This document shows, in pieces, positions 1-6,457 of a stretch of 30,832 bases of DNA (its first letter is position 1; every line of letters starts with the position of its first letter). The position numbers and the translations under genes were made by a program. The stretch comes from Lachnospiraceae bacterium (lineage in GTDB: Bacteria; Bacillota; Clostridia; Lachnospirales; Lachnospiraceae): positions 1-30,832 of the forward strand of contig CAAGFP010000081.1 in the NCBI GenBank assembly GCA_900769175.1, in the 5' to 3' direction. The notes under the pieces were generated by a model that saw nothing but the letters and a program-made list of their open reading frames with translations, had not been told where the DNA came from and did not search any database.

Positions 1-69
1 ATCGGAATTTGAAAACCACGATTTTATAAGTGGTTATTGCTCGTCATAGGGCTTCAATAAAATCCTCCG

Positions 70-94
70 AAAGCCTTGAAAACAAAGGATTTAT
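70..94 (+). repeat. Left candidate core attachment repeat
   Basis: aaagccttgaaaacaaag followed by gattta recurs at 7830-7854 with one mismatch, in direct orientation, next to the integrase gene. If the element is excised, the fused site is flanked by a short dyad: atcctc at 62-67 and gaggat at 7856-7861. Assignment as attL core is inference from the paired geometry. Confidence 0.55.
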
Positions 95-154
95 CGCAAT
101 GTGTTCACCTTATCCCTTTATACGGTTTCACACAAGTTTATACTTCCCTCAACT

Positions 155-180
155 GCTCATAAGGGCAAATACAAGGGAAA
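155..180 (+). repeat. Left candidate integrase arm-type repeat
   Basis: gctcataagggcaaatac followed by aagggaaa matches 7774-7799 at 24 of 26 positions in direct orientation. It lies inside the core repeat at both ends of the element, which fits arm-type binding sites for the N-terminal domain of the integrase. It is not within a gene. Confidence 0.5.
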
Positions 181-266
181 GAAAATCTGATAATAAAATA
201 TAACAGAGTGTGGCAATCGGCGAACTGTGATGTATGTGCGAATATATTATAACGGAGGATTTCAAA

Positions 267-644
267 ATGGACAAGTACATTTATGATAAGAATAACGGGC
301 TGTGGTATGAACTTCAAGGGGATTATTATATTCCCTGCCTTACCTTACCAACCGAAGAACAAAAACCTATCGGCATTTGGGGACAGCGGCATAAACGCTA
401 TTTGAAAGAGTATAAAAAAGCAACCTATACAACACTTTTCACAAGCGGCAGGTTGAACAACTACCTTGCTGACATTAACCAACAGGCAGAGGAAATGTTT
501 TCACGGCTGGCAAAACAACTTTCCGAAAGGGAAGGTGTAACGGAGACGCTCAAAGCAGAAAATCAAATGTTATGGATAGGACGAATGGAGAACATTCGTA
601 ACCGAGCTATGGAGATTGTGAATGCTGATTTGATATTCGTATAA
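267..644 (+). CDS. tnpV: TnpV family transposon protein
   Basis: A 125-residue protein that I recognise as TnpV, a small accessory protein named from the clostridial transposon Tn4451 and common on Firmicute integrative elements. Family signatures are the tract LWYELQGDYYIP near the N-terminus, a PIGIWGQRHKRYLKEYKK stretch, TTLFTSGRLNNYLADINQQA in the middle, and a C-terminal LKAENQMLWIGRMENIRNRA helix. Its molecular role is unproven; a role in excision or element regulation has been suggested because it travels with recombinase genes. I chose the ATG at 267 because a good ribosome site (ggagg, 254-258) stands 8 bases before it; an earlier in-frame ATG at 234 has none. A hairpin terminator follows directly, so it is probably a single-gene transcript. 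Confidence 0.85.
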   Translation: MDKYIYDKNNGLWYELQGDYYIPCLTLPTEEQKPIGIWGQRHKRYLKEYKKATYTTLFTSGRLNNYLADINQQAEEMFSRLAKQLSEREGVTETLKAENQMLWIGRMENIRNRAMEIVNADLIFV

Positions 645-649
645 CACAG

Positions 650-685
650 ACGGGAGACGGTGTATAAATACCGCCTCCCGTTTTA
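650..685 (+). terminator. Rho-independent terminator after tnpV
   Basis: acgggag at 650-656 pairs with ctcccgt at 675-681, with inner cggt/accg pairing, and is followed by a T-run (tttt at 681-684). It separates tnpV from the convergent tetR gene. Confidence 0.7.
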
Positions 686-701
686 TAATCTCCAAAACAT
701 A

Positions 702-1235
702 TTAAAGCCCCTGAGCCTTAAACAATTCGGCAATTTCATCAGCAGTTTCCATCATACCCCTTTGAAACCAAACATCAATCCAACCATATATTGTATATGC
801 AACAAACGCCGTAGCATAGGCTTGTGTCTTTTCATATTCTGGTTTCGGTCCACAAATACCGATAATCACATCTTTCAGAAGATAGGTAAGCCCTCTTTCG
901 TTCAAAAGCTGGTAAAAGGAACGGTGCTTTTCAAAATGAGCAATCATTGTGCGAACTTGTTCACTTAACGGCGCATCGTCTTTCTTTCTCCATTCATCTG
1001 TCCACTCACGGAATAGAGTGTCTATATATACTTTCAAAATATCTTCTTTACACTCATAATTGCGGTAAAAAGAGGCTCTCCCACCCCCCGCCGTATTAAC
1101 TAATTCACTGATAGAAATATCTTCTATCGGTTTTTTTGCAAGCAACAAAAGAAGCGCTTCGGTCAAATGATTTATCACATAGGCGTTGCGCCCATCATTG
1201 CTCATCGGTGATACATTTTCCCTTGTTTGTCTCAT
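702..1235 (-). CDS. TetR/AcrR family repressor of the hydrolase operon
   Basis: A 177-residue TetR-type regulator. The N-terminal 50-60 residues form the helix-turn-helix, with the recognisable core ISISELVNTAGGGRASFYRNYECKEDIL; the rest is an all-helical ligand-binding domain unlike other TetR proteins at sequence level, as usual. I start it at the ATG at 1235 because AGGAGGG (1241-1247) precedes it by five bases; an ATG 21 bases upstream (1256) lacks a site. It is divergent from the hydrolase operon and the gap between them holds a perfect palindrome (1270-1300), so it probably represses both itself and the operon until a small ligand binds. The ligand cannot be read from sequence; a substrate of the hydrolases is the natural guess. 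Confidence 0.85.
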   Translation of the reverse strand: MRQTRENVSPMSNDGRNAYVINHLTEALLLLLAKKPIEDISISELVNTAGGGRASFYRNYECKEDILKVYIDTLFREWTDEWRKKDDAPLSEQVRTMIAHFEKHRSFYQLLNERGLTYLLKDVIIGICGPKPEYEKTQAYATAFVAYTIYGWIDVWFQRGMMETADEIAELFKAQGL

Positions 1236-1269
1236 TTTTGTCCCTCCTATTGACATTTCAAAGCCTTCT

Positions 1270-1300
1270 GATACAATTATATCGGCGATATAATTGTATC
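1270..1300. promoter_or_regulatory. Perfect palindromic TetR operator with divergent -10 boxes
   Basis: gatacaattatatc at 1270-1283 is an exact inverted repeat of 1287-1300 around a 3-base centre, giving a 31-bp dyad. Each arm contains TATAAT on one strand (plus 1289-1294; minus 1276-1281), so a bound repressor dimer would cover the -10 boxes of both divergent transcripts. The -35 boxes are weak. The symmetry is seen directly; repressor identity is inferred from the adjacent tetR gene. Confidence 0.8.
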
Positions 1301-1361
1301 ATCATTATAACGAACCAAAATACCAATGTCAATAGTAAAAATTTTAGGAGGAAAACGAAAT

Positions 1362-1496
1362 ATGACACTTGTGCAAAAGAGAATACTAATTTTAATAGTT
1401 GTCGCAATCATCGGTATTATTTTAGGCAGACTGGCTTTCAGAGCTTTTATCAACTTGATGGTTGGCGGATCGCTATTTGGAGGTAATTTCCTATGA
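1362..1496 (+). CDS. 44-aa single-pass membrane peptide, first gene of the hydrolase operon
   Basis: This short gene has a strong ribosome site (aggagg, 1346-1351) 10 bases before its ATG. It encodes MTLVQKRILILIVVAIIGII and then a further 24 residues ending GGSLFGGNFL. Residues 8-22 are a continuous hydrophobic helix flanked by K6 and R7 on one side and R24 and R28 on the other. Its stop overlaps the next start (ATGA at 1493-1496), the mark of translational coupling. I do not recognise a family. It may be a genuine membrane partner of the following anchored hydrolase or act mainly as a leader that couples translation. Confidence 0.7.
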   Translation: MTLVQKRILILIVVAIIGIILGRLAFRAFINLMVGGSLFGGNFL

Positions 1497-2470
1497 ACAA
1501 AGAAAATCGGAAAGGACGAAAAACAGGCTTGTTTATTTTTCTATGTATCGTGGTATTTATTGTGTCGTTTGTAGGTTCTGTCATTTTCAAAATGACTTAC
1601 ACATCGTCCGAAATGAGAAAATATTCGGTAGATTGGAGCAACGAGGTTGGAAAGGTGTACACAGACCTCGCTTACGGAGAGCAGGAAGCAAACAAATTTG
1701 ACTTGTATGTTCCTGCGGACAGCACAAAGAAAACCTATGGATTAGTTGTTTATCTTCATGCAGGCGGGTTTACCACGGGAGATAAAGCGGACGATAAGGA
1801 AATGTTGCAATGGCTTTGTTCTAAGGGCTATATAGCGGCAGGGATTAACTATACTCTGCGTGATGACGCTCATCCCGAAGCGAGTGTTTATTCACAATCA
1901 GAAGAAATTAGGGCAAGTATCCCGTTTGTGGTGGAAGAAGCAAAAAAACTCGGTTACAATGTTGACCGTATGGCGATTTCAGGAGGTTCGGCAGGTGGCT
2001 GTCTTGCACTCCTGTATGCTTACCGTGATGCAGATACATCTCCTGTCCCTGTAAAAATGGTTTTTGAGGCAGTCGGTCCCGCCAGCTTCTATGCGGAGGA
2101 TTGGAAGCCTTATGGACTTGACCAAAATCCCGAAGCTGCGGCAGGGCTGTTTGGTATTATGGCAGGAAAAGAAATCACACCTGAAATGCTCAGCACAGCA
2201 GAATATGAGGAAGCCATCAAGGATATTTCCGCTTATATGTGGGTAAATGAGAACACCGTGCCTACCGTATGTGCCTATGGCGTCTACGATAAAGTATGCC
2301 CGTTTGATTCATCAAAGCATTTAATAAAAGCGTTGGAGGAAAACGGCATAACGCACGAGTATATTGAATTTCCTCATTCGGGGCACGCCTTGCAAAACGA
2401 TAATAAATGCTACATTCAGTATATGGATAAGGTTGAAGAATATCTTGATACCTATATGAAAGGACAATAA
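1493..2470 (+). CDS. Membrane-anchored alpha/beta hydrolase (BD-FAE/HSL-like esterase)
   Basis: A 325-residue serine hydrolase. Residues 12-33 are an uncleaved-looking hydrophobic anchor after a basic N-terminus, so the catalytic domain should face outside. The oxyanion motif HAGGF is at 89-93, and the nucleophile elbow GGSAGG puts the catalytic serine at about 166. The acid is probably D266 (YGVYDKVCPF) and the histidine H298 (HSGHA). This arrangement is typical of carboxylesterases and feruloyl-esterase-like lipases. The start overlaps the stop of the upstream peptide gene (ATGA), and the next hydrolase begins five bases after its stop. Repression by the divergent TetR is likely. Substrate unknown; detoxification of an ester drug or a host glycan ester are both possible. 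Confidence 0.85.
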   Translation: MNKENRKGRKTGLFIFLCIVVFIVSFVGSVIFKMTYTSSEMRKYSVDWSNEVGKVYTDLAYGEQEANKFDLYVPADSTKKTYGLVVYLHAGGFTTGDKADDKEMLQWLCSKGYIAAGINYTLRDDAHPEASVYSQSEEIRASIPFVVEEAKKLGYNVDRMAISGGSAGGCLALLYAYRDADTSPVPVKMVFEAVGPASFYAEDWKPYGLDQNPEAAAGLFGIMAGKEITPEMLSTAEYEEAIKDISAYMWVNENTVPTVCAYGVYDKVCPFDSSKHLIKALEENGITHEYIEFPHSGHALQNDNKCYIQYMDKVEEYLDTYMKGQ

Positions 2471-2475
2471 AAACT

Positions 2476-3432
2476 ATGGAAAAGTCGGAAAGGAAGAAAT
2501 CAAAGAATATGTGGAAAGTGATTGCAATCATTTTAATAATTATAGTTATGGTCATCCTTGCACTGAAAGGCTGCGGTCATGTTCTTTCAAAAATACCCTC
2601 TGTGCCTGATAATTATACCCAAAAAGTTCAGACTGGCGGCGATATAGAAGCCAAATATCTTGCTATGGGCAGTCACGAAGTTGAGTATTTAGAAAGTGCA
2701 ACAGTATCATCTTTGGAAAAGTTTGAAGTGTATTATCCGAAAGATATAGATAAAATGGGCAAAGTCCCTGTCGTTATATTTATGAACGGAACAGGAATTC
2801 CCGCCTCTAAATATCTTGCGCTCCAAAAGCATTTGGCGTCTTGGGGGTTTATAACGGTTGCGAATGAAGAAAATCACTCATTCTATGGTGAAGGAGTGGA
2901 ATTATCAATCAGATACTTAAAACTTGCAGATATTTATGATTCGGATGGTGATGCAAGTCCGTTAAAAGGACATATTGATTTTGATAACATAGGTGTAACG
3001 GGACATTCTCAAGGCGGAATTGGAGTAATCAACGGCATTACGATTCATCCGAATTCCGATATGATAAAAGCAGCGGTAATGTTAAGCTCAACAGAAACAG
3101 ATACTGCGAAAGCATTCTTGTGGGATTCCGATTCATCGCTCATTCATACGAATACAATGATGATTGCCTCAACAGGACAAACGGATTCCAATATTTCCCC
3201 GCTGGAAAGTATGCAGAAAACCTATGATACTATAACAAATGATGTTGCAAAGGTTTTGGCAAGAAGAAATGACTGTGACCACGGCGAAATGCTCTATTAT
3301 GCGGACGGATATGTAACAGCTTGGTTTATGTATTATCTGAATGGAGATACCGAAGCAGGGAAAGCATTTTTCGGAGAGAATGCAGAAATCAATTCTAATT
3401 CGCTGTATCAGGATGTGCAGGTGCATCAATGA
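2476..3432 (+). CDS. Second membrane-anchored alpha/beta hydrolase
   Basis: A 318-residue alpha/beta hydrolase with a basic N-terminus and a hydrophobic helix at 13-30. Cysteine 33 follows in LKGCGH but without a good lipobox, so I favour a transmembrane anchor. The core strand VPVVIFMNGTG (97-107), the nucleophile elbow GHSQGG with S178, a possible acid at D237 (TGQTDSN) and H269 in DCDHGEM complete the triad. The tail AWFMYYLNGDTEA is characteristic of the PET-hydrolase/chlorophyllase-like branch. It is a different branch from its upstream neighbour, so the operon pairs two distinct hydrolases rather than a recent duplicate. Its stop overlaps the KTR gene start. Substrate unknown. Confidence 0.82.
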   Translation: MEKSERKKSKNMWKVIAIILIIIVMVILALKGCGHVLSKIPSVPDNYTQKVQTGGDIEAKYLAMGSHEVEYLESATVSSLEKFEVYYPKDIDKMGKVPVVIFMNGTGIPASKYLALQKHLASWGFITVANEENHSFYGEGVELSIRYLKLADIYDSDGDASPLKGHIDFDNIGVTGHSQGGIGVINGITIHPNSDMIKAAVMLSSTETDTAKAFLWDSDSSLIHTNTMMIASTGQTDSNISPLESMQKTYDTITNDVAKVLARRNDCDHGEMLYYADGYVTAWFMYYLNGDTEAGKAFFGENAEINSNSLYQDVQVHQ

Positions 3433-3599
3433 AAACAGAATGGCTGATTTGTCCCATCTGCGGGAGGAAAACGCATAATAAAGTCAGAAAAGATACCGTA
3501 TTGAAAAACTTTCCCCTCTATTGTCCGAAGTGCAAGCAGGAAACGCTCATCAATGCAAAGGATTTACAGATAACCGTCATTCAAAAGCAGGAACAGTAA
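3429..3599 (+). CDS. Cysteine-rich KTR domain zinc-ribbon protein
   Basis: A 56-residue protein starting in the ATGA overlap with the hydrolase stop. Two CxxC knuckles, CPICGRKT at residues 8-15 and CPKC about 24 residues later, form a zinc ribbon. The segment RKTHNKVRKDTVLKNFPLYC matches the Cys-rich KTR family, small proteins repeatedly found as the last gene of cargo operons on Firmicute conjugative elements, often near tet genes. The function is not known; nucleic-acid or protein binding through the ribbon is likely. A strong terminator 15 bases downstream closes the operon. Confidence 0.85.
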   Translation: MKTEWLICPICGRKTHNKVRKDTVLKNFPLYCPKCKQETLINAKDLQITVIQKQEQ

Positions 3600-3613
3600 C
3601 AAGACTATGTATG

Positions 3614-3649
3614 CCGCCGTGTATGGGTAACACCATAGCGGCGGTTTTT
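3614..3649 (+). terminator. Terminator of the hydrolase operon
   Basis: ccgccg and atgg at 3614-3625 pair with ccat and cggcgg at 3633-3644, followed by ttttt (3645-3649). It lies between the convergent KTR and relaxase genes. Confidence 0.8.
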
Positions 3650-3655
3650 CTGTGC

Positions 3656-5068
3656 CTATCGGCTGTCTCTGTCAAAGGATTTCTTTCTGCGTGGCTGCTG
3701 TCTGCCCTGCTCCTGCAACTGCCTGAGCCTGTCTCTGACGCTCTCTTTTTCGGGCGGTTTCTGCGGTTTGTTCTTTTCCTTAACCTGCCTTTCCCACTCG
3801 GCAAGACTGCGGTTGTACTGTTCCACAATGGCTTCCGCTTCACGGTAGGTTGCCATAAATGCCTGCACATCGGGATAACCGTCCTCTTTCAGAATATCGG
3901 GCAGCTTGTCAAGCCTTTCGGAGATTTCGGCTTCGGTCTGCTGTATCCGCTCGGTAAGGGCTTTTCGCTCCTTGCCCTTGAAAATCCCCGTTGTCTCTGA
4001 AAGCTGTGTTTTCAGCTTGGGCAGAACATTGTCTTGCAAGTTTCTAATCCCTCTTGCCTCGTCCTGCACCCGTATCATCAGATTTCGCATAGTGCGGAAC
4101 TCTGCCATATCAATATCCAGCGTGGGCTTCGGCGGCATACCGTGTTCACGGATAAGGTTTTGCAGGAAATCTTTTGCCTTATTCACAATACTGCGGAACA
4201 GATTGGGCAGCCAGCCGCTTTTGCGGATGGAACTGCTTACTTTGTCGTGTATCTTGCTCTGCTTGACCTCCAAAATCCTTGCTTCGGATATTCCTGATAC
4301 AAGAGCCATATCCGCTGTCCTGTTCCATTCCTGTCTTGCAGCATTATCGGCTTTGATTTCTTCCTCTCTCGGATTGTTCTTGCCGATTTTCTTTGTCGGC
4401 AGGTACACGCTGTTTTTATCAAATACCTTCAAATGCTGTTCGGGGTCGGAAATATGGCGGTTGATAAGTTCGGTATAAACTGCCTTTACCTCCCGAAGAA
4501 AAGGCTCGCTCTTAAACCTATCATCTTTCACGGTAAAAAGGTGGCTTTCGTAGACCTCGCCCTTTTTAATGACGGTACAGCCTTTCCGTATCTGTCCGTC
4601 CTCATCGGTAATCTCTTTCTTGGTGCGTACCCGCTTGCCTGTTTCATCAAAGAAAATGCTTCGGGCGGCAGTCTTGATTTCGGGTTCGGGCAAGAACGTC
4701 CGTTCGCTGAAAATCAGATGAATGTGATAATTGGTCTTGCGTTTATTGTGGTGCAGAGCCGACACACATTCCACACCATACCGCCTGTGAAATTCCTCTG
4801 TGAAATCTTCGAGAACCTGCTGCGGCTCATACTGCGTGTAGACTTCGGGCAGGGCAATAATCAGTTCCCTCGCTTCGATACACTTTCCGTCTGCGCCGCT
4901 TCGCCTAAATTCCTGCTGGCTTTCCCTTGCGAGACTACTCCAAAAATCATTGTCTGCGGTGCGGTAGGCGGCGTACAGGTTTTCCTGCCTTACGGGACTT
5001 GTGATATAGGAAATCCGTCCTTTGACATTCGGCAGCTTCGACATCTGTATAAAGCTGTGTCTTGCCAT
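3656..5068 (-). CDS. MobA/MobL-type relaxase
   Basis: A 470-residue conjugative relaxase that nicks one strand at oriT and pilots it into the recipient. The N-terminal domain (about 1-230) carries the metal-binding histidine motif NYHIHLIF with H115 and H117, preceded by ALHHNKRK, as in the MOBQ-like MobA/MobL superfamily. Candidate nicking tyrosines lie near the N-terminus (Y21, Y32, Y35). The C-terminal half (about 330-470) is helical and highly charged, with coiled-coil character in KLKTQLSETTGIFKGKER and a basic proline-rich tail. It is shorter than large ICE relaxases, consistent with a mobilizable element. The gene lies downstream of xis on the same strand, with the candidate oriT in the gap, so it is probably cotranscribed with xis from the promoter at 5551-5579. 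Confidence 0.85.
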   Translation of the reverse strand: MARHSFIQMSKLPNVKGRISYITSPVRQENLYAAYRTADNDFWSSLARESQQEFRRSGADGKCIEARELIIALPEVYTQYEPQQVLEDFTEEFHRRYGVECVSALHHNKRKTNYHIHLIFSERTFLPEPEIKTAARSIFFDETGKRVRTKKEITDEDGQIRKGCTVIKKGEVYESHLFTVKDDRFKSEPFLREVKAVYTELINRHISDPEQHLKVFDKNSVYLPTKKIGKNNPREEEIKADNAARQEWNRTADMALVSGISEARILEVKQSKIHDKVSSSIRKSGWLPNLFRSIVNKAKDFLQNLIREHGMPPKPTLDIDMAEFRTMRNLMIRVQDEARGIRNLQDNVLPKLKTQLSETTGIFKGKERKALTERIQQTEAEISERLDKLPDILKEDGYPDVQAFMATYREAEAIVEQYNRSLAEWERQVKEKNKPQKPPEKESVRDRLRQLQEQGRQQPRRKKSFDRDSR

Positions 5069-5105
5069 AGTATCCTTTCTTCCTTAATGGGTGCTTATCT
5101 CTTTT

Positions 5106-5257
5106 GCAACCGTCTTGACGGTTGCCGCCGACACGAAGCAGTGGCGGCGAAAAGTATCAATGCGGGAACGGGAAGTGACTGCGTTGATACTTAGCTCCCC
5201 GCAGGGGCGAAATACCCAGAGTACAAATCGTCAGATTTGTGCGAGGGGTGTATTTCG
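5106..5257. other. Candidate origin of transfer (cluster of inverted repeats)
   Basis: Between xis and the relaxase are several dyads. 5106-5125 is a perfect repeat (gcaaccgtc-tt-gacggttgc). gccgcc and ggcggc at 5125-5148 form another. aagtatcaa at 5152-5160 pairs with ttgatactt at 5184-5192, and cccc-gca-gggg lies at 5197-5207. The last is a nested hairpin in which cgaaatac (5208-5215) pairs with gtatttcg (5250-5257) and encloses acaaatc-gtca-gatttgt (5223-5240). Such clusters beside a relaxase gene are typical of oriT. The nick site cannot be placed from sequence. Confidence 0.6.
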
Positions 5258-5286
5258 CTCTCAAACGCCGAGGGCTTTAAGAACGG

Positions 5287-5502
5287 TCAATCTACCCTGC
5301 GGACATCGTTCTGATTGAGAAGATTTCTGCCCTGATTGACGCTCATAAAATGCTCCAGCGTGTCCCTGCGGATAATTGCTTTCCGCCCGACTTTAAGGAC
5401 GGGCAGCTTGCCCCAGTCCACAAGCCTGCGCATGGTGTTCCTGCCGATACCCGTACATTCGGCTGCTTCTTCAATGGTTAATCCCATTTTGATATTGCTC
5501 AT
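5287..5502 (-). CDS. xis: Excisionase (Tn916 Xis-like HTH protein)
   Basis: A 71-residue winged-helix DNA-binding protein. LTIEEAAECTGIGRNTMRRL is the helix-turn-helix, and the wing GKLPVLKVGRKAIIRRDTLE matches the MerR-like excisionase fold of Tn916-type elements. Such proteins bind near the element ends and push the integrase towards excision. The ATG at 5502 follows a good site (aaaggag, 5513-5519). A perfect consensus promoter stands 49 bases upstream of the start, and a 13-bp repeat overlaps both that promoter and the ribosome site, so expression is probably tightly repressed. The first three codons overlap one repeat copy. Confidence 0.85.
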   Translation of the reverse strand: MSNIKMGLTIEEAAECTGIGRNTMRRLVDWGKLPVLKVGRKAIIRRDTLEHFMSVNQGRNLLNQNDVRRVD

Positions 5503-5579
5503 TTTGCTATCTCCTTTCGTAAATACTCATTTTGCAACTACGCACTTGTAATTATACTTATTTTGCTATCTCTTGTCAA
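5501..5579 (-). promoter_or_regulatory. Consensus xis promoter with duplicated operator
   Basis: On the minus strand TTGACA (5574-5579), a 17-base spacer and TATAAT (5551-5556) form a perfect sigma-A promoter. The 13-mer gagatagcaaaat occurs in the spacer (5560-5572) and again over the ribosome site and start codon (5501-5513). Other short TTTTGCAAC-like elements lie at 5530-5538 and 5583-5592. A repressor bound at both copies could block transcription and translation initiation regions together. Confidence 0.75.
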
Positions 5580-5630
5580 CCTGTTTCGCAACTGTTTGTA
5601 AAATATTTTTAATTATTATCGTAAAACTGG

Positions 5631-5659
5631 TTGCAATATGCGTTTCTATGTGCTATAAT
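5631..5659 (+). promoter_or_regulatory. Promoter of the XRE regulator
   Basis: TTGCAA (5631-5636), a 17-base spacer and TATAAT (5654-5659). The predicted transcript begins near 5666, just before the ribosome site aggaggt at 5670-5676. This rules out the upstream ATG at 5573 as the start. Confidence 0.75.
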
Positions 5660-5683
5660 AATACTCGTCAGGAGGTGAAAATC

Positions 5684-6349
5684 TTGCAAAACGAAATTAT
5701 ATTCACCGCAAAACAAGTCGGTGAACGGGTAAAAGAGCGCCGAACAGAACTAAACCTTACAATGCCTGAGCTTGGAAAGCGTATCGGCGTAAACAAATCC
5801 ACCATTCAGCGGTATGAAGCAGACGGCGTTGACCCGAAGCGTACTATGATTATCAACGGTCTTGCCGATGCGCTGCTTACCACTCCCGAATGGCTGACAG
5901 GACTTTCCGAGGAAAAGGAATATGATGCCCGCACGCTCTGCCAAAAGGACATTGAGGAGCATATCAAAAAATATCTTGATACGGTTTCTTCCGTGGTAAC
6001 TGGAGAGCCGCACCGGCAGTTGCTCACTACATTTCTCGGAAAAATAGTAGACCTGTATTCGGTGTTCTGTCATTACTTTTCCGACGCTATGGCAGAAATT
6101 GACCGTGTAGCGGAGGACGAGGGGTTAAAACAATCCCTTATGCGCTATGCGATTGAAGCGGGCGCAATTGAGGAACGGGTTTACCGCAAAGAGATGGAAT
6201 TACCCATTGAGGATATGAAACGCTTCTTGGATGGAATTTTACATATCTACGATGAGGGACGCACCAAAGTATCTATGGGCGACCTTTTCGGGATAGTAGC
6301 GGAAGCCGAAGCAAGGCTTACCGAGAAAAACAATTCCGTGGCACCTTGA
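5684..6349 (+). CDS. XRE-family HTH regulator of the element
   Basis: A 221-residue regulator. Its Cro/CI-type helix-turn-helix spans about residues 9-60: GERVKERRTELNLTMPELGKR, IGVNKSTIQRYEADGVDPKR, and LADALLTTPEWLTGL. The remaining 150 residues are helical, without a recognised motif. I use TTG at 5684 because the promoter at 5631-5659 and an aggaggt site 7 bases upstream leave no room for an earlier start. The gene is divergent from xis and shares a 181-base control region with it, so it is the likely binder of the repeated TTTTGCTATCTC elements and the switch for excision and mobilization. No LexA-like autocleavage motif or metallopeptidase partner is visible, so its inducing signal is unclear. 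Confidence 0.8.
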   Translation: MQNEIIFTAKQVGERVKERRTELNLTMPELGKRIGVNKSTIQRYEADGVDPKRTMIINGLADALLTTPEWLTGLSEEKEYDARTLCQKDIEEHIKKYLDTVSSVVTGEPHRQLLTTFLGKIVDLYSVFCHYFSDAMAEIDRVAEDEGLKQSLMRYAIEAGAIEERVYRKEMELPIEDMKRFLDGILHIYDEGRTKVSMGDLFGIVAEAEARLTEKNNSVAP

Positions 6350-6359
6350 CAATAGAAAA

Positions 6360-6379
6360 GCCGATTGAACACAATCGGC
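6360..6379. repeat. Small hairpin between XRE gene and int
   Basis: gccgatt at 6360-6366 pairs with aatcggc at 6373-6379 over a 6-base loop. No T-run follows, so it may be an RNA stability or attenuation element rather than a terminator. Confidence 0.4.
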
Positions 6380-6457
6380 ACAAGTGACACTATTTACTTT
6401 ACGCACACCATATGTCACAGTCCCGATTGCCACGGATAGAAAGGAGAAATTTTATCT

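Noticed and set aside
660..968. Plus-strand open frame opposite tetR
   Set aside because: It is antisense to the TetR gene and starts inside the tnpV terminator.
3521..4000. Plus-strand open frame over the relaxase 3' end
   Set aside because: It runs through the terminator at 3614-3649 and is antisense to the relaxase; its composition (Leu/Phe-rich) is typical of a reversed frame.
5573..5683. N-terminal hydrophobic extension of the XRE regulator
   Set aside because: The extension overlaps the promoter at 5631-5659; a strong ribosome site supports TTG 5684 instead.
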